From Trichopria drosophilae (Eukaryota > Arthropoda > Insecta > Hymenoptera > Diapriidae), in assembly GCA_030407085.1 (NCBI GenBank), contig CM059582.1, forward strand, positions 23,635,001-23,699,000: a stretch of DNA of 64,000 nucleotides, in the 5' to 3' direction. Both the position numbers and the translations under genes were made by a program. The notes beneath the pieces are model-generated. The model was not told the DNA's origin. It saw nothing but the letters and a program-made list of their open reading frames with translations, and made no database searches. Shown piece by piece: positions 42,351-53,270 of this stretch (its first letter is position 1; each line of letters opens with the position of its first letter).

Positions 42351-42941
42351 TTTCTTTGAGGCTTGCTCCAGCCCAAGTTATACCTTTTAGATTAGGGCTC
42401 CCCGATACTTTTTTGTAGGAAGGGCCATAAGGCCTAGCCGATGAAGACAGTGATCTGGGCCCCAAGCCGTTTTCCAAAACCAAGTATGAGACTTTACACA
42501 TTATAGCCCCTTATATCCCCACTTCCGAAACGTTGTTTATATCCGTGCAATGGGTGCTTCTGTGTGCGGGTGTCGCGAAGCGAGTGTGGCTCAGCGAAAC
42601 AATGTGGTGGGGGAATGAGAGGAAGAGAGATTTTTAAAAATGTTATAAATTTGGACAAAGCAAACATATTGTAAGGATTTTTTAATGTTATTTTACGATC
42701 GTACATATAGATTTCTTTGCACGCATGATTAATTTTATATAGATTTTTATTAAACACGGATCGGTGTTTCATCCCAGGTCTGCTAACCGAGTCGTCAGTT
42801 GGGGTATGTTAGCCAAACCTGCCCAAGAAAACTAATCATAAATAAATATAACAAAGTAAAGGATACTACTCACTTACCCATACCGCGGCGTACGAAACCG
42901 GAATTGTCACCGATCCTTAGTCATCTTCTTCGGGACACAAA
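42351..42941. other. Intergenic DNA
   Basis: No gene recognised. On the minus strand ATGGGTAAGTGAG near 42880 resembles a short first exon followed by a splice donor, but I could find no following exon. Confidence 0.3.
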
Positions 42942-43760
42942 CCAGGGGAGAGTTAACTAATAGGGAAATGAGGTTCCCGTTATAGTTTAGTTCCAAAGGA
43001 TACGAGTTAGATAGGTGTCGCTGCGTTGATAAAAGGAAAGCACGGCCTAGTCTATTAATATTTTGGCAGTTATCAATAGTGTTACATTAGTTGACGACAT
43101 CTTACCGTAAACCGGTTTATTTGAATACATTGATTGTCAATTTTGTGTACCATATGCATAAAATACGACATTCTTCGTCCCTATCCAGGGAGATTTCTCT
43201 GCTTTATGTCTGTACCTTCGTTACGTAAAATAAAAACAATTTGAGCTATTTTCTCCTAACTTGTGGAGTTCCTCGTCCCCCTCCTGGATTCATAATATCT
43301 TGTTTTCTGTCCTGATAAACGATTCGACCGTCTAGAAAACCATCAATTACCCATTCACGAACAATTTATCACATGGTCGTGGTTAGTTATTTCCGGTTGG
43401 TTACACATGCATCTTTTACCGCCATTTGCATAAATAAATATTACTATTAAATGTTAATATATCAACAAATATGTTTCGTACTTGAATCTTTACGTTTAAT
43501 GGTACACAAAACAATTAATAAACTGAATATTTTCAAATGCAAATTGTATTCCATGAATGCATGTGTACCGTAAATGTGTATTGTTTTGGTCTGAACAAGC
43601 ATCAGTTCGATACTGGTCTATCCTGCGGCAACTTCAAAATATGAATAGACAAGGCCGCGCTTTCCTTTTCATCAACGCAGCGACATCTACCTAACTCGCA
43701 TCCTTTGGAACTACATTGTAACGGGAACCTTTTTTTCCTATTCAGTTAACTCCCCCTAAC
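42942..43760. mobile_element. Inverted-repeat element with arms of about 110 bp
   Basis: Left arm 42942-43055 (GTTAACTAATAGGG, GTGTCGCTGCGTTGAT, AAAGCACGGCC) recurs inverted at about 43645-43760 with a few changes. TTAA lies at 42953-42956 and 43746-43749, but the inverted similarity continues outside it, so the true edge is uncertain. No coding frame. Confidence 0.6.
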
Positions 43761-44279
43761 ACAAGTTAACTGATATTTATCAACCGCGTTGATATTTAAA
43801 CAATGCCATGCAGTCAGGTAAGTAAACAAGCACAGCATAAACACAACAATTAAAAGAATCCTTCTCTATCCCTTATTTGCTTTATATTCTTCTAAAATAC
43901 CGCCACCTCTAAGCATGGTGCCTTATATTAAAACACACCGTTACAATATAACTTAGGATATACATATAACTTCGGGATGTATAACTTAAAGAGGGGACCA
44001 TTGTATCCCAGGCAGCAGATTTTTCAGAAAGTCCTCAAAATGAGATTCTAATTTTGATGTCTACATGGTTTTCTAAGGTGATATCATAATGTGGTCAGAT
44101 GCGATAAACCGTGATCATAAAGGTATCTTAAATATACCATATTTATGGCAGTACATTTTTATCATAAAGAAGTCATAATTTAATAATAAATTTTGAAATG
44201 AATAATATTCCTACTAATTAAGAAAATTTCAATCGATAAATAATGTCTAGAAATGAAATTCTATAGAAATAAACATATA
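43761..44279. other. Intergenic DNA
   Basis: No gene. A segment near 44030-44110 (TGATATCATAATGTGGTCAGA) resembles, in inverted orientation, sequence near 51120-51165. Confidence 0.35.
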
Positions 44280-44721
44280 ATTTTATAAACGACTGGTGGA
44301 AGGGCTCAAAATAAAACACGCGGTTTGATCGGCCTCAAGAAACTATTTAAAATTTATTCGCGATCAACCGGTGACGACCCGATCGCGACCCGGACATCCT
44401 AACCCCGACGACGTTCCGAAACGTTCTCTCTCAACCCGATCGTCACTTTTTCTCAGCTTAGTTCGACTTTTCAAACTCTCGAACATTTAAATAGACTACA
44501 ACGTCATACTTTACATCGATAATATACTATTCGAATTACAAATAATTTTATCGAGATTGTCACCATTTTGAAGGGCCTTTTACATAATTTACCTAACAGG
44601 CCTGCTTCATTTTGAGAGGTACCCCCATTCGGGTGTGCAATGGCGTAGGGAAAACCACATCTGTGGGAAAAAACCTACGCCGGGTACCGCAGTTGATAAA
44701 ACATCGATTCCGTCCGTAACA
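44280..44721 (-). repeat. 3' LTR of the LARD-like element
   Basis: Near-identical to 49812-50252. One extra G in the GTGGGAAAAAACC stretch and one substitution (CTCAGCTT versus CTCATCTT). Confidence 0.85.
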
Positions 44722-44731
44722 TTCTCCCCCC
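44722..44731 (-). other. Polypurine tract of the LARD-like element
   Basis: GGGGGGAGAA on the minus strand immediately before the 3' LTR start TGTTACGG. Confidence 0.75.
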
Positions 44732-45539
44732 TGTACGAAGTCCACGGACTCGTACACTTCACTAGAATCGATGTTTTCATAACCCATTCAAATCATCTTC
44801 GAAGTTTTCACACGTCACGCACTTCGCATTAACATTTTTCAACTCGCATGGTACTATCAGATAGTACCATCATCATAACTTAGCAACCAACTACAATATC
44901 TTGCTCATTCATTTCCAATTCTCTAATATTATTCCATTCGATTCCATCAATATAGCTTCCAATTAGCTTTCCATAAACTAAAACTCACCACAACATCACG
45001 TGACATTTCACATCACCGTTCTGTCGTGGTCATCAGTATTTGTGTCCAAAGTCAGTAAAAAGTACAAGGCAGGTAGATCCACTAACTACTACAATATTAC
45101 TTAAATAATATCAAAAACAAAGGCAAACTTAGTGATCATAAAGCAAAGTCAGAAGAAGGCATATATCGTGCCAAAGAATGTTCGCTATCAATGCAAGAGG
45201 CTTACAGATGCCTGTAATACTACTCAAGGTCGTCAAATAAAACTCATAGTCTATGAAACCACACTACGATAAACAAGTCGAGATTTTCATAGTAGCGTTG
45301 TAAGTCATTCAAGTCAGTCTCATAACGAAGATGTACATTCACACAAGACCTCGTACTGCATACGGTATTACTGCTTCCCCCGCTAAGGGAACATCATCGA
45401 CAAATTCGCACACAGCAACCACACATCTTCGCAATCAGTACGGACACATTGCGCCATGAACATGTAAAATTCGCCACATCTTAAGCATTCAACTATAAGA
45501 ATTATTTATTTACAAGTTGCATAATAACTCTGATGACTA

Positions 45540-45801
45540 CAGTAGTCCTCCCCTTAAGTTTTACATTTCAGCTATCAAGATGGCGGCTTCTTCCCTTAAG
45601 TTTAACTTTCCCCTAACCCCCACTACCAGAGTTTTCTCTGTTCCTCTGTACGCCACGCGCATGCGCATGTTTACAGGCGGCATATAAATGCCTGGTGGTG
45701 GGAGTGGCCGTGAGGGGAAAAATAAAACATAAGGGAAGAAAGTTGTAAACCTTACGGGAAGTATAAACCTTAAGGGAAGTAAACTTAAGGGGAGGACTAC
45801 T
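45540..45801. mobile_element. CAGTAG-type MITE (copy 5), nested in the LARD
   Basis: Ends CAGTAGTCCTCCCCTTAAG and its inverse, flanked by TA at 45538-45539 and 45802-45803. The internal word AAACTTAAGGG recurs in both orientations. It contains AAGATGGCGGC at 45577-45587. The best-preserved copy of the family. Confidence 0.8.
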
Positions 45802-46238
45802 GTACATGGATTTTCGACGAAATCATTCCATGTCACACATGGTGTTTATAAATATCACAAAACGAAAGTTAAGGCAGCTAGGAATGCAAACATTTCGTCT
45901 CCGTCGATTGTTAAAACAATTGTTATCGATATATTTTTTTTTGTTGGCATCTTTTAAAAAGATTTCACATTTATTAAGGATCGATGGGCGGTGGAGAAAT
46001 GAAACACGCGATTTTAGTCAGCTCCAAATAAAAACGAATAATTTATTCGGTAAACCCTCGGCGGCAACGATATTTCTCGTGCGGAATTCGCGGTCCGATC
46101 CGATCGAGTTCGTTAGATGGAGTCAAGCAACGGAGGAGGTTATCACGTCGTTTTTTGTTGCTAAGCAACACAAACCTAGGGGAGAGATTTTACCTCACTC
46201 GTTTTGATCTAGAATTTACCATCGAGTAGTCGAATATC

Positions 46239-46604
46239 GTGGGGAACGCCATCTTTCCTGGCGGTATTCGAAAATCGTTCAAACGGCCCTCGTTCCGAAC
46301 CTTCGAACTTCTTGTTCACCAAAAGGCCAGCACTGGTACGAAATTGGAGTCCACGGTAGACCACAAGGTCAAAGGGATCCAATTCCCCGTGCTCGGAACC
46401 AAATGGCTACTATCCATTCTGAGGCGAATCATGAGGCGCACCTTCGCCGCGTTCCGAACCTCCGGACTTCTTGTTCACCAAAAGGCCAGCACTGGTACGA
46501 AATTGGAGTCCACTGTAGACCACAAGGTCGAAGCGATCCAATTCCCCGTGCTCGGAACCAAATGGCTACTATCCATCCGGAAGCGAATCATGCGGCCGAA
46601 ATGA
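46239..46604. repeat. 159-bp tandem duplication in the LARD interior (pair 1)
   Basis: AAAAGGCCAGCACTGGTACG recurs at 46321 and 46480 (159-bp period). A diverged second pair lies at about 48190-48480. Because 159 is a multiple of three, long plus-strand frames run through, but they lack any family signature and oppose the element's orientation. Confidence 0.8.
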
Positions 46605-47353
46605 TAGATATTCGATTATACACACGCTTTTAGATGGATCAGATTCAAAGGGGTTCTTGAATAATTGACTCGCACCGGTGTAATAATCGAGACTCCTCTA
46701 TTGCCTCGAAAGTAACAAATCGGTATTTTAAATGTTTCAACGCATGTCGCCCGATATCGTCGCCGCAGTTGAAGGGCCCGTACATAAATCCTACAGGCAC
46801 ACTTCTGTGCGTCTGCCACGAAATTTTGTTTTTCCTTTTCGCGAACGATTGTTTTCCTTCCTGCCTCAACTTATACATTCAATGCTCGCCATTCGTTTTG
46901 AACATCCAGCAATGTTTACGTTTACTTAAAATAGTTCACATCGCAGATCTGCAAGCTCTGTTTATATTATATCGCCATCGAAATATTACATCGACGGGTT
47001 GTTCTGGACTCACGAATAGAACAAGTACTGTGTTTCAAACACACTCAGGTTTGGTATCAATTTCATATGAAGTTTCATTTCACCATACGGCGGCTGAATC
47101 GACACTAACAAATCCGTAGATATTCAAAATGCCTTTCTGTAAAGGTCGTCATAAACCAACGATTCCGCTTTCGATTTTTACCAAATACAACCGTCGCCCT
47201 ACGTACGGGATCAGCTCGTGATCGTCGACTCTTTCGATCGACTGCCTCGATGGTTTTCAAACCATTCCGTAAGAAACAAAAGAAGGCTCATCCTTCTAAC
47301 AAATAATAATAAGATTAAAGGGCTTATCTTTATTATATGAATCGATTCCAATT

Positions 47354-47447
47354 CGATTCATCTCGTCGTCATTGCCATTCCAATAATTGGACCTATCGTT
47401 CAAGACAAGTCCAATTATTGGAATGGCAATGATGACGAGATGAATCG
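47354..47447. repeat. 39-bp-arm hairpin
   Basis: Arms 47354-47392 and 47409-47447 are inverted copies with one mismatch, separated by 16 nt. It lies in the LARD interior. Confidence 0.85.
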
Positions 47448-48019
47448 AGTGCCAATGCAAATACGTCAGGCCTGCGATCCACTGTCCACACCGGGACCCG
47501 TGCACGATCGACATCGACGCCTATCATGACCTGCACAACACGAACAATTACGTTTCTACTATTCAAATTGTCATACGCGCACAAAACTTGAAATGAAATC
47601 GATAACAAACCGTTCACGAAAAGGCCTAAACATTTCTTTCTCATTTGTAATAAGAATCATAATCCCATTATAGATTCATGCTATTTTGTTTCCATATTTA
47701 CAAACAAATCAAATTCTTTTTTTTCTACATGAAAAGTCAATAATCAATCATGTTTTTTCGAAAGTCAATTGCTATACTGAACTTTGGAAACGCCGATCAA
47801 AATGTGACATTCTTTAGAATATGTACCAATAAATATTATCTTCCATCAAACTTCTGTTTGGGAAAGTGGGGGTGATGTTTCTACAAACGTCGGACAAAAC
47901 ATGACGTGTTAATAACACCTATTTAAGGCGGTGTTATTTCGATTATCTTTCAATGCACTAAATTTTTGTTTAAAACGGGTAAAATAAAACATGCGGTCAA
48001 GCTTTCAAAAACTACCGTT

Positions 48020-48490
48020 CCGTTCGATAGCTAGATTTGTCTCTTCGATCTCGCGGCAAAGAGGAGGCGTCCGCGTCGTTATTTTTGGTTGCTAGGCGAC
48101 GGTTTTCACTCCTCGAAAATCAGTGGAAGGATTTTCTCCCCACTAAGTACCGAATTCCAAATTCAAAAAGCCCTCGTTTCAAACCTCCGAAATGTACGCC
48201 GAGAGGCCAGCACTGGTATGAAATCGGTGTCACCGTGCAACCACGAGGTTGACGTATCCGATTCCCCGTGCTCGAAACCAAACGGTTTCAAACCATTTCG
48301 AAAAGCGAATCATGAGGCGTGCTTTTTCTGCGTTCCAAACCTCCGGACTTCTTATTCACCAAAGGCCAGCACTGGTACAAAATCGGAGTCGCTATGCGAT
48401 CACGAGATCGATGTATCCGATTTTCCGTGCTCGAAACCCGATGTTTACTCTCCATCCAGAAGCGAATCATGCAGACGACGAAACGAACCC
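48020..48490. repeat. Second copy of the LARD internal block (pair 2)
   Basis: It shares GAGGCCAGCACTGGTATG, TTCCCCGTGCTCG and GAAGCGAATCATG words with 46239-46604 and is preceded by a GTTGCTAGGC region like that at 46160. An older internal duplication of the element. Confidence 0.7.
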
Positions 48491-49792
48491 TGTTAACACT
48501 TTCCACTTTCATTTCGACGCTTTTCACGTCTTAAATGTTGGTATTGAATTTACGGTAATTAATCAACCTCCTTTTTGCCTCGATTATTATTTCGTCTCTT
48601 AATTTAACTACGCAACCGGGTAATATCTTTAGAACGATTCGAACTGTTCGCAACAGTTTCGCTTCAACATTTATAAAGGCGCGATGTTTTTACGGACATC
48701 TAGAGAAAGATGATGTTCGTCAGAACACCTGTCAAAGACGCCGTTTTATATTTCTTCGATATTCAATAAACTCGAAAAGATCGGAATTTCGACTTAAATT
48801 GCTGAATTACAACGTTGAATAATAAACTCTGCCAAACGTATCATTGAGTGATTTTGACGTAATTGGATGCCTATTATTTCGTCATCCAACTTCGTACTAT
48901 TCTCACTTTTAATTCTTAAAATTTACAATTATCGATTTAATAATTTGTCGTTCTATTTCCCTGTATATACGCACGTATTTATGTTTGATTCTCAATAAGT
49001 CGAATTTAGAATTTAAAATTTATCCCCATTCTAAAATTTGTTCGAATTCTTATTTGTTATTAATATAAATTATTTAATTCAACCTGTAATTTAAATAAAT
49101 TAGTCATCGTCAATATTGGTGAATTCAAACAGAGCTCGCAGAACTAACTACATTTCAATTACCCTATTTGGTTACATCACACTTAGTACGCTACTAATAA
49201 TCGTACATTCTTAAAGGTAAATTTTTAGTAATAGATATTCGCGTTGACAAACTACCGACTAAGTACGATCATGAATTTTCGAACTGTCATTGAAACGTCG
49301 TGTAGGACGACAAAACCCGATCGCGCGTCACAAGCATGAAATGGAGTCGCAAAACGAACGCGCAATCAAAAATTAACAAAATGCAAATTACTCCGTTACA
49401 GAACCGGAAAAAGCGTTCAGCTCACCATGCCAAACTCCATTTTACCGATGCTGCATTTTCACTGGTACCGGTAGCTGATCGTGCAATCCACATGCGGCCC
49501 ACGGAGATTGATGTCGGCGTTACTTTCTGGAGGCCTCCTGTCAAGACAGCTGCCACAGATGACGCACCCCTCAAACCTCCTCTCAACCTCTCAACAACGC
49601 AACGACATCCAAGAAATCCTGTGCCTCGCACTCACATCCTCGAACAGTCACTAAAATGCCACGACGCCGATTCTCAAACCCGGCGCGACAGTTCACCATA
49701 TATACGCGACATATATATATATATGTATATATCCGACACAAATTTCGGCCGCGAGTAGTCGAAAGGCCACTTCCACCATTACCGGTAATTAG

Positions 49793-49811
49793 TCCCGGGT
49801 TTTCGGCACCA
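49793..49811 (-). other. Primer-binding site, tRNA-Phe type
   Basis: Minus strand TGGTGCCGAAAACCCGGGA next to the 5' LTR. With one extra A it complements the 3' end of tRNA-Phe plus CCA. Confidence 0.7.
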
Positions 49812-50252
49812 ATTTTATAAACGACTGGTGGAAGGGCTCAAAATAAAACACGCGGTTTGATCGGCCTCAAGAAACTATTTAAAATTTATTCGCGATCAAC
49901 CGGTGACGACCCGATCGCGACCCGGACATCCTAACCCCGACGACGTTCCGAAACGTTCTCTCTCAACCCGATCGTCACTTTTTCTCATCTTAGTTCGACT
50001 TTTCAAACTCTCGAACATTTAAATAGACTACAACGTCATACTTTACATCGATAATATACTATTCGAATTACAAATAATTTTATCGAGATTGTCACCATTT
50101 TGAAGGGCCTTTTACATAATTTACCTAACAGGCCTGCTTCATTTTGAGAGGTACCCCCATTCGGGTGTGCAATGGCGTAGGGAAAACCACATCTGTGGAA
50201 AAAACCTACGCCGGGTACCGCAGTTGATAAAACATCGATTCCGTCCGTAACA
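49812..50252 (-). repeat. 5' LTR of the LARD-like element
   Basis: Starts TGTTACGG on the minus strand and continues to the primer site. Near-identical to the left copy. Confidence 0.85.
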
Positions 50253-50468
50253 AATGTAGTTAAAGTTAAATTAACATAGGGGCCAATATACATATGAACC
50301 TATACGGAATGAGAGGTTGATATAAGAAAAAAACTACTACGAATGAATTATTATATAAAATAAAAAGCAATCAAAAAATTCTTTCTGTACTAAAATAAAT
50401 ATGTATAAATAAACAAATAAAAAATAACATTGTTTAAGTTGCTCTTTTGTTAGTGTAAAAATAAAATA

Positions 50469-50729
50469 CAATAGCCCTTCCCTTATTCTAATTTGCCTAG
50501 TCAAGCAAGATGGCGGCCTTCTTCCCTTATTCTAATTTTCCTCTCTCCCTCACTACGTAGGTTTGCTGTCTCACTTTTGTCTCTTTTTCTTTTGTTGCCC
50601 ATGCGCTGTTATTTGTATTTTGAATGTGGGGAGAACGCGTGAGGGGAAATATTAGAATAGGAGAAGAGAAAAAATTAGAATAAGGGAAGGCATTATAATA
50701 AGGAAATTAGAATAACGGAAGGACTACTG
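50469..50729. mobile_element. CAGTAG-type MITE (copy 6)
   Basis: Begins CAATAGCCCTTCCC after TA (50467-50468) and ends GGAAGGACTACTG. The internal word AATTAGAATAAGGG recurs. AAGATGGCGGC is at 50507-50517. Close relative of copy 3. Confidence 0.7.
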
Positions 50730-51930
50730 CACATAATTATTATATATTAACATTTTTAGAAAAATGTTTAATGAAATAAAAAGGTTTATATTACAATTAA
50801 AAAGGTCACATTTCTGAAATCTTAATCAGACTGAGCTAAGCAATACTTGTAGGCTTGTTTTAACTGTTTTTCAACGCAGTTTACATCGCATAAATGAGAA
50901 TTTAATAGCCCTGTAAATTACATTAGCAAACTGTGCTGATTAGGTCAGACCATTAAATTCTCAGAAATTTGAGAGATTTTTAGACTAATAACAAAATGAT
51001 ATTTTTAAGTTAGTCATTTGAACACTTTATGATACAATTATGATATCATTTTGTTTACTGTTTTAAAAATATGACCTCTTTAAGAGGTTTTCGTGTCATT
51101 ACCAAAATGACAGCTTTAAGTGGGTCATCTGACCACATTATGACATAATTCTGATATCATTTTGAGTTTTCTTAACAAGGTCAGAAACTTTTTCTGATAT
51201 CTTTCTGAGCTCTTTGCGTCATCAACTTGAAAGGAAAGAAAAACTGGTTTCCTACAAATGTACGTAGATAACCAGTAGTTTACGTCGAAAACGTAGAAAA
51301 CATGTAGTCTACACGAAAATGGTAGAATACTGAAACATGCTCGGAACAAAACCTATTCAAATGTTTATGTATTATGGATTTCATTAAATTATTTTTTTGA
51401 TCCATTATAAACGAAAAAGAATTTTTCCTGAATTCAAGATGCCATGGTATTTGAATCTTAAAAGAAAAGATTAAGTAATAAACCAATTAATTTTATATTC
51501 CTGTCGTAAAAAATAATTTATAATATTTATGAAATAAATTTTATTAATTTCTAAAATCACAAAAGCATTTTTAAAAAACAACATAACCTCCTTAATGGTG
51601 ACATTAGCGAGGTTTTAAAAGTAGTTTTGATAATATTTACATCATTTGTAACTAATATTTTACGGATACCTTGTATCTTTTTGGATTTTTCAGTCTTCAG
51701 TTTGATTTTTAAGTAAAAAAATACACATATAATTGCGCCAAATAAATTTAAAAGTTTGATGTAGACTACCTCCATTTGTGTAGAAAACAGAAGACTTAGT
51801 CTACGCCATATTCGACACGTAGAAAACTGAAGTAGTTTACCTCCAGTAAACTACCAACCGAACACTGTAGTTCAGTACGCCGCCGGTGCATAAACATGTG
51901 TATGGTACAGGTGGAACTTTTATCTACATA
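50730..51930. other. AT-rich intergenic DNA
   Basis: No gene recognised. The words TGATATCATTTTG and GTGGTCAGA recur at 51035-51170, part of an unidentified repeat shared with 44030-44110. TAGTTTAC and GTAGAAAAC words recur between 51250 and 51870. Confidence 0.35.
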
Positions 51931-52147
51931 CGGTCGGACCAGTCTTATTTTAATTGTGCAGCCTCTCTTATTCTAATCGTACCCCCTCAAGTCTTCTCCC
52001 ACTATCACACGAAAAGTCAACGAAAAATATTGTCCACGAATCACAAGCTCGCAAGCAAAGTAAGTGGGGGTAAGGGGAAAGTTAGAATAAGAGAGGTCGG
52101 CGCCATCTTGAAAAACTATACTAATTAGAATAAGAGAGGTACTACTG
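51931..52147. mobile_element. CAGTAG-type MITE (copy 7)
   Basis: Direct relative of 19556-19769, sharing the long interior CAAGTCTTCTCCCACTATCA. Right end CTACTG plus TA (52148-52149) is intact; the left end is diverged (CGGTCGGACC). Confidence 0.65.
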
Positions 52148-52261
52148 TATATCTACATACAAATTATAAAATGTATGTAAGAAGTAAAAAATAAGAATTT
52201 ATTTTTTCTAATTCTTAATCGATAAATGTTACCTAACCTAATAACCTTAGTTTTTTATTAA

Positions 52262-52886
52262 CCATTTCAATGGTAATGGATCATATATGTACATTTTGCA
52301 ACTTTTACAATTCTTAATGAATTTGCATGAAACTTCGTATACCAAGATATTTTGGGTCGCTGAATCCGAATCTGTCGTCAAAATGGGAAAATTCAAAATG
52401 GCGGATCCAATATGGTGGCTGCAAATTTGCTAAATTTATTAAAATGTGCGGCGCACATTTTTCTTTATACGGAAAACAGCTGAAAATTGTTACTTGGGGG
52501 TTTTCGGGGACGGTGATTACGAATCCGAAGTTAGATTTTGAAAATTCAAAATGGCGGATCCAAGATGGCCGACCGAAATGCAAAAAATTACCCAAACTTT
52601 ATGAAACTGGGTTCTCGGGGGTTTTCGGGGCCGCTGATTATAAATCTGAAATCAGATTTTGAAAATTCAAAATGTCGGTTCCAAGATGGCCGACATAAAT
52701 GTAAAAAATTTACTCGATTTCGATGAAAGTTGGTACTCGGGAATTTTTTGGGTCGCTGATTACGAATTTGAAGTCAGATTTTGTAAATTCAAAATGGTGG
52801 ATCCAAGATGGCCGACGTAAATGTGAAATATTACTTGATTTTTTAAATGATTAATTAAATGTTAAAAACAGCTACTACTGAAGTGG
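52262..52886. mobile_element. TTAA-flanked element with GGATCC minisatellite (relative of the PISD intron copy)
   Basis: TTAA at 52258-52261 and 52887-52890; ends CCATTTCAATGG and GAAGTGG. Interior units match 14277-14861 closely, including the order of unit variants. Confidence 0.7.
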
Positions 52887-53270
52887 TTAATGATTGATTC
52901 CTATTAAATAAATCGATAGAAAACTGTATTAACATATTATGTATTGTAACCATACAAATGTAAATTGATCAGTTATATAACAAAATATTTACAAACGACT
53001 GACATTAAAATTAAAATATTAATTATTAAAAATGTTAATAAAAGTGTGTTTCGTACATAGGACTAGAAAATATCTTTTATAAATCATGAATTGGAAATTT
53101 TATGCTCAATTTGTACACAAACGAATGACGAAATAAATCTTTTATTTTCTCAGTGTTTTTATGCATGCGGAATTAGTAAACAGTGCCCGGCAGACTTCGA
53201 GTTAGTCCAAGTGTCAGCAGAGATTAAGTATTCGCAATTTGTCACATATTCTCGTCGCACTAATCCGTCG

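Larger units (their letters stand above)
44280..50252 (-). mobile_element. Non-autonomous LTR retrotransposon (LARD-like), 6 kb
   Basis: Two LTRs of about 442 bp (44280-44721, 49812-50252) differ by one base and one indel that I noticed. On the minus strand the 5' LTR starts TGTTACGG and is followed by a tRNA-Phe-type primer site. The 3' LTR is preceded by a polypurine tract. The interior has no protease, RT or integrase in any frame. It holds a nested MITE, an internal direct duplication and a long hairpin. No clear target duplication is visible. It must be moved by proteins from a relative. Confidence 0.75.

Noticed and set aside
42870..42900. First exon of a host gene (ATG then GTAAGT on the minus strand)
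   Set aside because: No following exon or homology could be found.
46239..46604. Protein-coding gene within the LARD
   Set aside because: The frame results from a 159-bp duplication, lies opposite to the element strand and has no recognisable domain.
49336..49758. 140-codon ORF near the LARD primer site as a gag gene
   Set aside because: It is on the strand opposite to the element and lacks any capsid or zinc-knuckle signature.
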